Origin: Cereibacter sphaeroides
GTDB lineage: Bacteria; Pseudomonadota; Alphaproteobacteria; Rhodobacterales; Rhodobacteraceae
Assembly (NCBI GenBank): GCA_003243455.1
Contig: QFQS01000001.1
Coordinates: 62,001-126,000, forward strand
Direction of reading: 5' to 3'
Length of the DNA stretch: 64,000 nt
Under the pieces are notes generated by a model. The model had not been told where the DNA came from, did not search any database, and worked only from the letters and a program-made list of their open reading frames with translations. Positions 1-7,992 of this stretch are shown here, piece by piece (position 1 is the stretch's first letter; every line of letters starts with the position of its first letter). Both the position numbers and the translations under genes were made by a program.

Positions 1-132
1 GCTGGCATCCGTGCGCTCGAAAAACTGCTTTCCGGCACAAACCTCTCCACCCCGACCACGCCTCCCCCGAACGCTGCTGACGAAGCACTCACCCCCATGG
101 AGCGCCTCAAGCGCGCGAACATGAAAAAATAG
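1..132 (+). CDS. C-terminal end of a phage head protein (partial)
   Basis: Reading frame open from the first base, ending at a TAG at 130-132, so only the last 43 residues are seen. The tail is proline/threonine-rich and then a charged helix ending in lysines (ERLKRANMKK). It sits 11 bases before the major capsid gene, the position where many phages encode a scaffold or capsid assembly protein; a basic C-terminal helix would fit a scaffold, but the fragment is too short to identify. The family cannot be named from what is visible. Confidence 0.6.
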   Translation, partial: AGIRALEKLLSGTNLSTPTTPPPNAADEALTPMERLKRANMKK

Positions 133-143
133 GAAACTGACCT

Positions 144-1115
144 ATGCCCCACACCCTTCCCGAATATGCGAAGACGGTAACGGACGACAAATCCCGCGCT
201 GTCATCGAACTCTTCCCGGAGGCGTCCGACATTCTTGGTGTCATGCCGTTCAAGTCCGCACCGGGCGGTCGCTATGGCTATATGCGTGAAGGCGCGCTGC
301 CCGCAAACATGGCCTTCCGCGCGATCAACGAAACGCCGACCGAAGGTTACGGCGTCATCAACGATCTGACGGAACAGTGCTTCCCGATCGCCGGCCATCT
401 GGACGTCGACCGCGTGCTGATCAACCGCTTCGGCGAAGGTCGCCGTGCCGCGCAAGAAGGTATGGAGATCAAGAAGAAGGCCAAGGTTCTCACCGACACC
501 ATCATGAACGGTGACAATGCCAGTTCCCCGCGCGAATTCACGGGCCTGAAGCAGCGTCTCCGCGCCGTCGGCTCGGGCAACACCTCGGTTGACGGCTCGA
601 ACTACGAAAGCCGCATCCTCGCGAACGCAGTCGGTTCGGGTGGTGCAGCGCCTTCGCTGGCCATGCTCGACATCGCGATTTCGCTCGTGACCGACCCGAC
701 GCATATCCTGATGCCGAAGATGCTGAAGGATCGCCTCGGTGCCGCCACCCGCGACACTGGTGTTTCGGGCTTCTTCACCCAGGACCGTGATGCCCTTGGC
801 AAGCCGATCGACCGCTACAACGGCATTCCGATCCTGACCGGCTACGGCATCACCCCGTTCGGTGCCTTCCTGCCGTTCAACGAGGTTGCCTTCGGCGGCG
901 GTTCCGCCGTCACCGCCTCGATCTACATCCTGTCGTTCGCTGAAATGGGCGTCTGCGGTCTTGAGACCTCGCCCATGGAGGTGACAGACATGGGCCTGCT
1001 CAACAATGGCGTCCACTACCGGACGAACATTGAGCATGACGTGGGGATGTGCATGGAAACGCCTTACTCGGCGCTCCGCATGACCTCGATCACCAACGCC
1101 GCCTGGGTCAAATAA
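144..1115 (+). CDS. Phage major capsid protein
   Basis: Protein of 323 residues, the usual length for an unprocessed HK97-fold capsid subunit. The start ATG follows AGGAAACTGACC. The N-terminal third (LPEYAKTVTDD, then a glycine-rich RYGYMREG segment) and the C-terminal part with 'GIPILTGYG' and an 'ETPYSALRMTSITNAA' ending resemble GP48-type major capsid proteins seen in podovirus- and siphovirus-like prophages of Alphaproteobacteria. It is followed by two small head proteins and then the neck gene, the normal order in a head module. The subfamily call rests on remembered family features rather than an alignment. Confidence 0.85.
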   Translation: MPHTLPEYAKTVTDDKSRAVIELFPEASDILGVMPFKSAPGGRYGYMREGALPANMAFRAINETPTEGYGVINDLTEQCFPIAGHLDVDRVLINRFGEGRRAAQEGMEIKKKAKVLTDTIMNGDNASSPREFTGLKQRLRAVGSGNTSVDGSNYESRILANAVGSGGAAPSLAMLDIAISLVTDPTHILMPKMLKDRLGAATRDTGVSGFFTQDRDALGKPIDRYNGIPILTGYGITPFGAFLPFNEVAFGGGSAVTASIYILSFAEMGVCGLETSPMEVTDMGLLNNGVHYRTNIEHDVGMCMETPYSALRMTSITNAAWVK

Positions 1116-1126
1116 GGAGGGAAGCG

Positions 1127-1567
1127 ATGTCTTTCTCGAAAAACTACGCAATCGACGCCGCGACCGGCCTTATCAAGCGGGAGCCTGCCCAGGCTGCCGT
1201 GGCCGCGTCGGGCTATATCGGCACCCAGCACGATCAGGGCGCCGCCACCGCAACCGACATGATGCTGATCGCGAACATCGAAGCGATCACCGTCGGCGGC
1301 GCCACCCCGGAAAACTACCGCTTCCGCATGGTGGGTTCGAACCTCGCCAACCGCTCGGACAGCGAGATCATCGGTGAGCAGCACATCGGCGGCGCGGCTC
1401 AGGTCGGCACCGGGGAAACCCGCTCTGCCGCGGCTGGCGATCGTGTCGTCCTGCCGTTCCGCACCGAGAAGAACCGGACCAAGTTCCGCTATGTGGACTT
1501 GTATCTGCTCGTGGCGGGCACCGCGCCGTCGATCACCTTCAGCGCCTATGTGACGAAGGAGATTTGA
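1127..1567 (+). CDS. Small phage head protein, probable capsid-associated (146 aa)
   Basis: Start placed at ATG 1127 because AAGGAGG (1114-1120) lies six bases upstream; an in-frame ATG at 1049 would overlap the capsid gene heavily. The product has 146 residues, without membrane segments, with a polar N-terminus (SFSKNYAIDAATGLIKREP) and a predicted beta-rich remainder. Directly behind the major capsid gene such proteins are often decoration or head-stabilising proteins, but nothing in this sequence proves that. Its stop codon is separated from the next start by one base, so the two are co-translated. Confidence 0.75.
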   Translation: MSFSKNYAIDAATGLIKREPAQAAVAASGYIGTQHDQGAATATDMMLIANIEAITVGGATPENYRFRMVGSNLANRSDSEIIGEQHIGGAAQVGTGETRSAAAGDRVVLPFRTEKNRTKFRYVDLYLLVAGTAPSITFSAYVTKEI

Positions 1568-1568
1568 C

Positions 1569-1904
1569 ATGCCCCGGATGGTGAAGATCGAAGCGAACCC
1601 GGATTTCAAAGCCGATGACGCTGGCGAAAAGGAGGCCTTTGCCAAGATCAAGAAGGCGCGTCCTATCGAGGTCGACTATGTGACGGCGATGGAAAACGTG
1701 TCTCAGTCCGGTGGCATGTATCGCATCCAGCCGGAAACGACACAGACCGAAGTGGTTGTCCGAAACCTTGAGGACATGACCACCGAGGAACTGAAAATTC
1801 AGATGCTGGCCGTGGGCGTCACCCCGCAAAAGCAGATGAAACGGGCCGAGGTCATCAGCGCGATCCGCATCAAGCTTAGCGAGATCGAGATCGCCGACGA
1901 GTAG
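1569..1904 (+). CDS. Small phage protein with HeH/LEM-like C-terminus
   Basis: 111 residues, starting one base after the previous stop. The C-terminal part (about residues 77-108), reading 'MTTEELKIQMLAVGV' then 'KRAEVISAI', has the helix-extended-helix pattern of HeH/LEM or Rho-N-like SAP-type modules that many phages carry in small head-completion proteins. The N-terminal half contains 'IEANPDFKADDA' and a VTAMENV stretch of unknown role. A perfect GC-rich hairpin follows its stop by 28 bases, so it probably ends the first part of the head transcript. Function is inferred only from place and fold. Confidence 0.75.
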   Translation: MPRMVKIEANPDFKADDAGEKEAFAKIKKARPIEVDYVTAMENVSQSGGMYRIQPETTQTEVVVRNLEDMTTEELKIQMLAVGVTPQKQMKRAEVISAIRIKLSEIEIADE

Positions 1905-1932
1905 GCGCCTGTCGCCTCCTGCGGGCGTCCTT

Positions 1933-1962
1933 GAAGGGGGCGGGGGAAACCTCGCCCCCTTC
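1933..1962 (+). terminator. Strong hairpin after the head genes
   Basis: GAAGGGGGCG (1933-1942) pairs perfectly with CGCCCCCTTC (1953-1962) around a ten-base loop, giving a ten-base-pair GC-rich stem. Only TCATTTGG follows, so there is no real U tract; it may terminate partially or act as an RNA-stabilising stem. It marks the end of the capsid gene group. Confidence 0.6.
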
Positions 1963-2288
1963 TCATTTGGAGCAAATTGAAGTAGCTTTGTCGTGCCGCC
2001 TTCTGGCGGTGACTGTTCTATGGCGCGGGATGGCGAAACCAACCTACTGCGCGGGCTAGCCGGGTAAGCCCAAACGCGATTTTGCGCGACAAGCCGGTCA
2101 GTCACCTCCTGAGTGCGGAATGGCAGTGAAACCTCCGTCTGCCCTTCTCTGGATGCTTGGCCGGTAGCAGGAGGGACCGGACGCGCTCAGCACACGACGG
2201 GTTGAAAAAGTACCCCAGCCGGGGAAGGGCCGGCACCCTTTCCCCAACGTGCATTCTTTTCGCGGCGGCCACGGCCGATCTTCGCGGC
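1963..2288. other. Largest non-coding gap of the late operon (with the hairpin, 384 bases between genes)
   Basis: No convincing gene is seen on either strand; the long open frames here are continuations of antisense frames with no start signal. The stretch holds a short hairpin (CCGCC 1996-2000 with GGCGG 2005-2009), a second GC palindrome around 2216-2235, and the motif GTGCATTCTTTT at 2249-2260. The gap could hold a promoter for the tail genes or a small RNA. Confidence 0.4.
2249..2260 (+). promoter_or_regulatory. Candidate late-gene control motif, copy 1
   Basis: GTGCATTCTTTT, 28 bases before the start of the neck gene at 2289. The identical 12-mer occurs 29 bases before the tail fibre start at 12399. 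The leader between motif and ATG lacks a recognisable Shine-Dalgarno sequence in both cases. It could be a promoter, an operator or a translation element; the sequence does not resemble a sigma-70 or T7 promoter. Confidence 0.35.
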
Positions 2289-2882
2289 ATGGATCACAGC
2301 TTCAGTATGCTTCAAATCATGAACGCGGCCCTGTCCACACAGGGTTTCGACGAGATCGTTGCGGAGAATGACGGCTCGGAAGAGTGGCGCGTCCTGTCCC
2401 GGAACTGGCCTCTGATCGTCGATGCGGAACTGGAAGCGGGGGCCTATTTCTACACCCGCGAGCAGGTTCAACTGACGCAGGAAACCGCTGGAAAATTTGG
2501 ATTTTCCATCTCGTATCTGGTCCCCGCAACCGCCCTGCATGTGCGCCGCCTCTGGATCATGAACAACGGGGTGCGGGATACCGACATTCCCTGGGGTCAG
2601 GATGGAACCCATGTCCATTGTGACCACTCGGGCGGGGTGTTCATCGAATACATGATTTCATCCGACCCTGCCGTGTGGGGCGCGAACTTCAGCCTTGGCG
2701 TCTCGAAGAAACTGGAAGCCGTCCTGCTGCGACTGAAGGAAGAGATGGCCGCTGCCAAATCCATGGATGATGACGCGGACGAGTTTTTCCAGACCGCCCG
2801 CACCATGTCGTCGAAGGGGCGCAGCGCGACCGAGCCATACAAGCCCTCGCGTTTCGCCAACGCGAGGTTCCGGCGTGGCTAA
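2289..2882 (+). CDS. Tail tubular protein A-like neck/adaptor protein
   Basis: 197 residues from ATG 2289, matching the roughly 196 residues of T7 gp11. This start is preferred to an upstream in-frame ATG at 2157, which would add a basic, low-quality N-terminus across the control motif. Typical features are the helical N-terminus (LQIMNAALSTQGFDEI), an aromatic turn (RNWPLIVDAELEAGAYFY) and the 'FIEYMISSDPAVWGANFSLGVSKKLEAVLL' type region, reading EY..S.P..W...F...L, shared by phage adaptor proteins that join portal to nozzle. The tail after residue 165 is polar and probably extended. The following nozzle gene overlaps by eight bases. Confidence 0.75.
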   Translation: MDHSFSMLQIMNAALSTQGFDEIVAENDGSEEWRVLSRNWPLIVDAELEAGAYFYTREQVQLTQETAGKFGFSISYLVPATALHVRRLWIMNNGVRDTDIPWGQDGTHVHCDHSGGVFIEYMISSDPAVWGANFSLGVSKKLEAVLLRLKEEMAAAKSMDDDADEFFQTARTMSSKGRSATEPYKPSRFANARFRRG

Positions 2883-5040
2883 GCGGACCATCACACAGCG
2901 CAACTTTTCTCTCGGGGAACTGCGCGAGGATTTCCTTGAGGCCGACGATCTCGACATGCGCGCCGGGTCTGTGCGCGGCGGCGAGAACTGCCGTGTCACT
3001 GCAACCCGCGCCCTGACGGCTCGGCCAGGCCTTGCCTTCATGCGGGAAATGACGACCGGCACCCAAGACCTGATCGAACTGCGGCCCGAAACGGGGGCAT
3101 TCTTCGGGCTCGTGATCAACGACGCGTCCCTCCAGATCATCAATTCCGAAGCGCGCCTGATCACCACGATTTTCCCGGTTCCATGGACGGATGGCTCTGC
3201 GGTCTGGGTCGAACCCTTCCGCGAGCGCACGGTCCTTGGCGGCGCGTGGGGGATGCGCATCCTGAACTACTTCGACGGCACATGGTCACTTGATCCTTTC
3301 AGCTTCGCAGAGGCCGCAGGCAGTGAGATCGCGCAACCCTATTGGTCATTCCGCGGCGATGTGCAAATCCAGCCCTCGGCGCTTGGTGGAACCGTGACCA
3401 TCACGGCGACCCTGCCAATATGGTCGGCGGGTTATGTGGGGCAGCGCATCCGCTATGGCGGCCGCGAAATCCAGATCGCCAGTTATTCCTCTCCGACCGT
3501 CGTCACGGGCAACGTGATCTCCAGCCTGCCGCCTTCCTATCGCATCACCGTCGCCTCCGGCGCGTCCTTCCGGCTGGGCGATACGATCCTTGGGGCCGAC
3601 ACGGATTTCGAGGGCATCGTTCTCGGCATCAGCGGCAACAACCTCAGCGTTGCGACCCTCAGCTTCTTCGATGGTCCTGATGTGAATGAACTTGTCTCAG
3701 GTCAGTCCGGTGGATCGAAGGTCACGGCCAAGGTGCAGATCGCGCCGCTTGCCTCTCCGATCTGGGATGAACCCTTGTTCTCTCCAGTGCGCGGCTATGC
3801 CCGTGCCGGCGCTTCTGCAGGCGGGCGGCTGTTCCTCGTCGATCACCCCCTGATCCCCGACATGGTTTGCGCCGCATCCACGCGCGATGTCACCGATTTC
3901 AGGGTCGGCGCTGCGGATGACGACGCAATCGTTCGGCAGTGCGGCGACAACGCCCCCAGGTTCCTGCACGCGATCAATGCTGGCGACCTGCTGCTTCTGT
4001 CGGACAGCGGCATCTACTACCTGTCGATCCGGGATGGCGGCATCCTGACTCCATCGACCTTCAACCCCATCTTGTTCGATGCGCGCGCCAGCAGCCCCGT
4101 TCGCCCTGCTGCGGTGAAAGACGGCGTGGTGTTTGTCGAAGCCTCTGGAGAAGAGATCGCCGCCGCCACGCTCTCTGGAACGGTCAACCTGAAATGGACC
4201 GTCCGAACGATTTCGACCTACCACGCCCACCTGATCAAAAGCCCGACCAAGCTTTGCGGCACGTCGAAATATTCGAAACAGCCCGAGAAATATCTCTTTG
4301 TCGTCAATGGCGACGGCACTCTTGCGGCAGTCTCGTGGCTGGCGGATTTCAATCCAGAGGGTGTCGGCTTCCTGCCGTGGAGCACACAGGGCCAGTTCAA
4401 ATCGTTCTCCCCGATCTTCGGCTCCTATTGGGCGCTGGTCGATCGCACCATCGCGGGAAGCACCAAGCGCCTGCTGGAGCATCTGGACGACGATTATCTG
4501 CTCGATTGCGCCGCGCCGGTTCAGGTCCCGCAGGCCCTTCAGGTCAACGGCGAAGATCTGATCGTGAACGGGGAAACCCTGCAGGTCGTCGCCCCTTCCC
4601 AACTTGTCTTGGCGAACGAGACGGTGCGGGTCTATGCGCCAGGCTATGACCTTGGAGAGTTCACGGTCGGCTCTGACGGCAGCATCGTTGCAGACGACAT
4701 GCCCGAGGATGCTGTTGCCGGTCTGAACTTCCAGTCCCGCTGCATGGTCTGGCCGGTCGAGGTGGTGCAGAGCGAAAGGGCAGGGCTTCTCAAAGCGCGC
4801 GTCATTCGTGGCAGCGTTTCGGTCCAGCACACCGGGCCCCTCGCAATTCGCTGCAACAAGAACACCCGGCGCGTCGGGGGGTATTCCTTCGACGACGATC
4901 TCTCGGCGCCCCCGGCAGATCAGACCCGTCTCTATCGCTTCCCGGTCATGGGCCTGCGGGATCATCCCGAGATGGAATTCATCAAGGAAGGCCCGTCGCG
5001 CTTCACGATCCTGGCCGTCACGCAGGAGGTTCAATACTGA
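2875..5040 (+). CDS. Tail nozzle protein (tail tubular protein B-like)
   Basis: 721 residues from GTG 2875, close to the 794 of T7 gp12. The start was chosen because the N-terminus 'KRTITQRNFSLGEL' followed by 'DLDMRAGSVRGGENC' and 'RALTARPGLAFM' is the hallmark opening of podovirus nozzle proteins (F..GEL...L..R.D...G...C.N....G....RPG). The rest is beta-rich, as expected for a beta-propeller nozzle. The gene overlaps the neck gene by eight bases and its TGA overlaps the next ATG by one base, which indicates translational coupling. The product should form the tail tip through which DNA leaves. Confidence 0.78.
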   Translation: MAKRTITQRNFSLGELREDFLEADDLDMRAGSVRGGENCRVTATRALTARPGLAFMREMTTGTQDLIELRPETGAFFGLVINDASLQIINSEARLITTIFPVPWTDGSAVWVEPFRERTVLGGAWGMRILNYFDGTWSLDPFSFAEAAGSEIAQPYWSFRGDVQIQPSALGGTVTITATLPIWSAGYVGQRIRYGGREIQIASYSSPTVVTGNVISSLPPSYRITVASGASFRLGDTILGADTDFEGIVLGISGNNLSVATLSFFDGPDVNELVSGQSGGSKVTAKVQIAPLASPIWDEPLFSPVRGYARAGASAGGRLFLVDHPLIPDMVCAASTRDVTDFRVGAADDDAIVRQCGDNAPRFLHAINAGDLLLLSDSGIYYLSIRDGGILTPSTFNPILFDARASSPVRPAAVKDGVVFVEASGEEIAAATLSGTVNLKWTVRTISTYHAHLIKSPTKLCGTSKYSKQPEKYLFVVNGDGTLAAVSWLADFNPEGVGFLPWSTQGQFKSFSPIFGSYWALVDRTIAGSTKRLLEHLDDDYLLDCAAPVQVPQALQVNGEDLIVNGETLQVVAPSQLVLANETVRVYAPGYDLGEFTVGSDGSIVADDMPEDAVAGLNFQSRCMVWPVEVVQSERAGLLKARVIRGSVSVQHTGPLAIRCNKNTRRVGGYSFDDDLSAPPADQTRLYRFPVMGLRDHPEMEFIKEGPSRFTILAVTQEVQY

Positions 5041-5480
5041 TGCAGGCAGGAGCAGCAGTTCCTCTGGCGCTGGGGTCGGAGATCGGCACGTCGCTTCTTG
5101 GCGGCATGGCCGGTCGGGATGAAGCCAAAGGCGAGCAGAAGCGGGCAGAGGCAAATTCCTTCGTCTACCGGACGCGGGCGATCCAGACCAGCACGGCGGC
5201 GCGCGCGGGCCTTAACGACGAACTGGCCACCCTTCGCGCCACCCTTGCTGGCAACGGTCAGCGACCGGGCGTCGGCACATACGAGATCATGCGCGAACTC
5301 CGGGACACGCGGAAGCGAGAGCGCCGGGTCGCCTATGGCAACGAGATGGCCGCTTCCTACAACGCCGACACAGAGGCGCGGATTGCCAAGAAGAAGGGGC
5401 AAAACGCCTTGATCGGCGGGTTTGCGGGTGCCGCCAAACCTGCGTTCAGCCTCTACGATCTCTATAAAAAGAAGGCGTGA
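5040..5480 (+). CDS. Small internal virion (ejection) protein, gp14-like
   Basis: 146 residues, start overlapping the nozzle stop as TGATG. It opens with a hydrophobic, glycine-rich helix (about 5-25: AVPLALGSEIGTSLLGGMAG), continues as a charged helix with many alanines, and closes with a second glycine/alanine helix (IGGFAGAAKP). A central 'LATLRATLAGNGQRPGVGT' block resembles the R..Q..G..G segment of gp14-type inner core proteins. The place between nozzle and two very large proteins is where T7-like phages encode gp14. Such proteins are ejected and are thought to form an outer-membrane channel; the call is by context and pattern. Confidence 0.6.
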   Translation: MQAGAAVPLALGSEIGTSLLGGMAGRDEAKGEQKRAEANSFVYRTRAIQTSTAARAGLNDELATLRATLAGNGQRPGVGTYEIMRELRDTRKRERRVAYGNEMAASYNADTEARIAKKKGQNALIGGFAGAAKPAFSLYDLYKKKA

Positions 5481-5481
5481 C

Positions 5482-7992
5482 ATGGCCCGCATCAACAAGA
5501 TCACCCGCCGCGACCAGCTTTCCGACGTTCCGAATATCGCGGTAGATACAAGTGGTTCTCTGAGGCTTCTCGCTGGCATCGCCAATGAGGCCTATGAGTT
5601 CCTGAAACCCGGCGCCATCGCGAAGATGGAAGAGCAGGGCGCGGAGGCAGGGGCTGAGATGGCCCGCCGCCAGATGGGCGATCCCCGCGCGGCAGTCTCC
5701 GTCTCCAGCATGGGCGCTCCTTCAGGTTTTCGCGGCAAACTGCGCAACTCGGAAAGCGGCGGCAACTATCAGGCGGAGAACTCAGAGGGCTATTTCGGGG
5801 CATACCAGTGGGGCGAAGCGAGACTGGCGGATTATAACCGCGCCACCGGCCAGAACATCACCAAGGCGCAATTCAAGGGCGATGCCGACCTGCAGGAACG
5901 CGCGCAGGACTGGCACGAGAGCGACATCCTGTCGAACATCGGCGACCTCGCGGGCCGCACCGTCAACGGGCAGGTGATGGATGAAAGCGCCCTTCTGGGC
6001 ATGGCCCACCTTGGCGGATCGACGGGCGCGCGGAAATATGTCGAGAGCAACGGCGCCTATAACCCTGCGGACAGCAACGGCACCAGTCTTTCCGACTATG
6101 CCGCCCGGTTCGGCGGTTCCAGCGTCCGTGTCTCCAGTCAGTCCGAACCCACCGTCGTCATGACGCCAGAGGGCAAGGTCGAGGCCCGCCTCTACTCCCC
6201 AATGTCGAGCGAAATCCTTCAGGCGCACAACGCGGCGGCAGGCATCGCCTATCGGTCTGGCGTGGAAGTTCAGGCAAATGCCGATCTTCTGAACCTCTCC
6301 ACGCAATACGCCGGCGATCCTTCGGGCTATCAGGCGGCGGCGGGGCAGTATGTAGATCAGCTTGTGAAGGATGCCCCCGACATGTTCCGGGGTGAGTTGC
6401 GGGTCGCTCTTGGTCGCGCCGTGGGGCAGCGGTATCTCGGCATGGTCGAGGAACAGCAGCGCGAGACGCGCAACCGGGCGTCGAACTCCAACCAGGCGCT
6501 GATCGAACGGTATTCCGACACGCTCTCAGAAGCGATTGCCACCGGCAGTCAGGCAGAGATCGACACCGCAAGAGGGGCGCTGGATAGCGCGCTGCAGGCT
6601 CGCCAGTCGCTTCCCGGCCTCGCATGGACCCCGGAACAGTCATTCAACGTCATGGCCGACGCTGAGAAGCGCGGGGCCAGGATCGTTGAGCAGAATGCCA
6701 AGGAAGCCCGCGATGGTGTTCGGTCGAGCCTGCGCACGGTCATAGCTGCGGCAGGGAACGGGCAGACGGCAGCGGATGAGGCGCTTCTGGATGATCCCGC
6801 CACATGGGCGGCTGATCCTGATCTCGCTGCCGATGCTCAGGCCGCAGTGGCTTTCCGCGATGCCCTGCCTTCGTTTCAAGGCGCACCACCGGCAGAGCGC
6901 AAGGCAGTGATCGAGGAACTGCGCAGCCGCCCCGTGACCGACGAGCGCGATGTGAAGATCGTCAACGCGGCAGAGGCGGCGAACAAGACGGTCACGACCG
7001 CTTATGAGAGCGACCCCATTGCGGCGGCGGCGCTCTATCAGACCGAGAAACCCCCGGAGATCGAAGACCCGTCGAACCCGGAGGAATTTGGCGCATCCCT
7101 TCATGCGCGCCTGCAATACGCCGAAAAGCAGATCGCGGGCGGATATACGGCCTCGCTCGAACTTCTAAGCAATGACGAGGCGGAAACCTTCGGCGCGCTG
7201 TTCGGCAAGGAAACCCCACCGGAGCTTAAGGCGCTGGCGTCTCAGACCGTCGTGCAGGCGCTTGGCGAGAACGCGGCCCGGTTCTTTCAGGAAATCAAGA
7301 GCAACGACCCCGTGACGCTCATGTCGGGGCAGTTGTTGGCACGAGGCGGCGATCCTGCCGTGGGAATGGAGGCGATGCGTGGTCAGGCGATGCTGGATGA
7401 AGGACTGGTCCAAAAGCCGTCGCAGGCCACGAGCATTGCGGCGATATCGCCTGACACTGCGTCTGCCCTAGGCCAAATCCCCGGCGCTGTCGGGTCAGAG
7501 GCTGACGTTATGGCGATGGCGACCGCGCTCTATGCCGCCAACGCAAGGGGCGTAGACCCGACCTCGGATCAGGCCAAGACCCTGATGACGGAGGCGGTGA
7601 ACAAGGCGCTCGGTGGCTCCACCAACCGCAAGGGCGAACCGACAGGCGGGGTTCAAGAGGTTGGCGGCTTCCCTGCACTGTTGCCCCCAGGCATGTCCGG
7701 CACGGCGCTGAATGAGGCTGTGGAGGGTGCGATGCGGTTCTGGACGCCTCTCGGTCCTATCGCGGCAGATGGCAGCGCATGGGCCAAAGCAGGGGCCTTG
7801 GGCGCGCCGATGCTGGAAGGGCGGCCCCTCTCTGCGACAGACTTCGACCTCGTGCAGATCGTGCCTGTCGGGGGGGACATGTATCGCCTGCAACTCAGCG
7901 TAAACGGGCAGGTGCTGGAGCCTCACCCGGAAGGCGCTGACAACCTGCCCTTCATCTTCGATGCCAAGCGGCTGATCGAGGCATCTCAATGA
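5482..7992 (+). CDS. Large ejection protein with lysozyme-like domain
   Basis: 836 residues. ATG 5482 was chosen because it comes one base after the previous stop, while the earlier in-frame ATG would add 20 residues inside the upstream gene. Residues about 83-205 form a peptidoglycan-hydrolase-like module: 'NSESGGNYQAEN' with Glu91 as candidate acid, then 'GYFGAYQWG' and 'GMAHLGGSTGARKYV', the pattern of goose-type or transglycosylase folds. The remainder is mostly alpha-helical, alanine- and glutamine-rich, ending in a beta-rich 'GGDMYRLQLSVNG' segment. The role is probably local cell-wall digestion during DNA ejection, as for T7 gp16. The next gene starts inside its stop (ATGA). Confidence 0.7.
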   Translation: MARINKITRRDQLSDVPNIAVDTSGSLRLLAGIANEAYEFLKPGAIAKMEEQGAEAGAEMARRQMGDPRAAVSVSSMGAPSGFRGKLRNSESGGNYQAENSEGYFGAYQWGEARLADYNRATGQNITKAQFKGDADLQERAQDWHESDILSNIGDLAGRTVNGQVMDESALLGMAHLGGSTGARKYVESNGAYNPADSNGTSLSDYAARFGGSSVRVSSQSEPTVVMTPEGKVEARLYSPMSSEILQAHNAAAGIAYRSGVEVQANADLLNLSTQYAGDPSGYQAAAGQYVDQLVKDAPDMFRGELRVALGRAVGQRYLGMVEEQQRETRNRASNSNQALIERYSDTLSEAIATGSQAEIDTARGALDSALQARQSLPGLAWTPEQSFNVMADAEKRGARIVEQNAKEARDGVRSSLRTVIAAAGNGQTAADEALLDDPATWAADPDLAADAQAAVAFRDALPSFQGAPPAERKAVIEELRSRPVTDERDVKIVNAAEAANKTVTTAYESDPIAAAALYQTEKPPEIEDPSNPEEFGASLHARLQYAEKQIAGGYTASLELLSNDEAETFGALFGKETPPELKALASQTVVQALGENAARFFQEIKSNDPVTLMSGQLLARGGDPAVGMEAMRGQAMLDEGLVQKPSQATSIAAISPDTASALGQIPGAVGSEADVMAMATALYAANARGVDPTSDQAKTLMTEAVNKALGGSTNRKGEPTGGVQEVGGFPALLPPGMSGTALNEAVEGAMRFWTPLGPIAADGSAWAKAGALGAPMLEGRPLSATDFDLVQIVPVGGDMYRLQLSVNGQVLEPHPEGADNLPFIFDAKRLIEASQ

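Noticed and set aside
1539..2105. Minus-strand open frame of 188 codons antisense to a head gene
   Set aside because: No ribosome site, compositionally shadow-like, overlaps a real coupled gene and the terminator hairpin.
2102..2290. Minus-strand 62-codon frame in the late-operon gap
   Set aside because: Arginine- and serine-rich shadow composition, no start signal, covers the shared motif and the neck gene start.
3697..5154. Minus-strand frame of 485 codons antisense to the nozzle gene
   Set aside because: Histidine/arginine-rich shadow of a GC-rich gene; the plus strand has clear nozzle-protein features.
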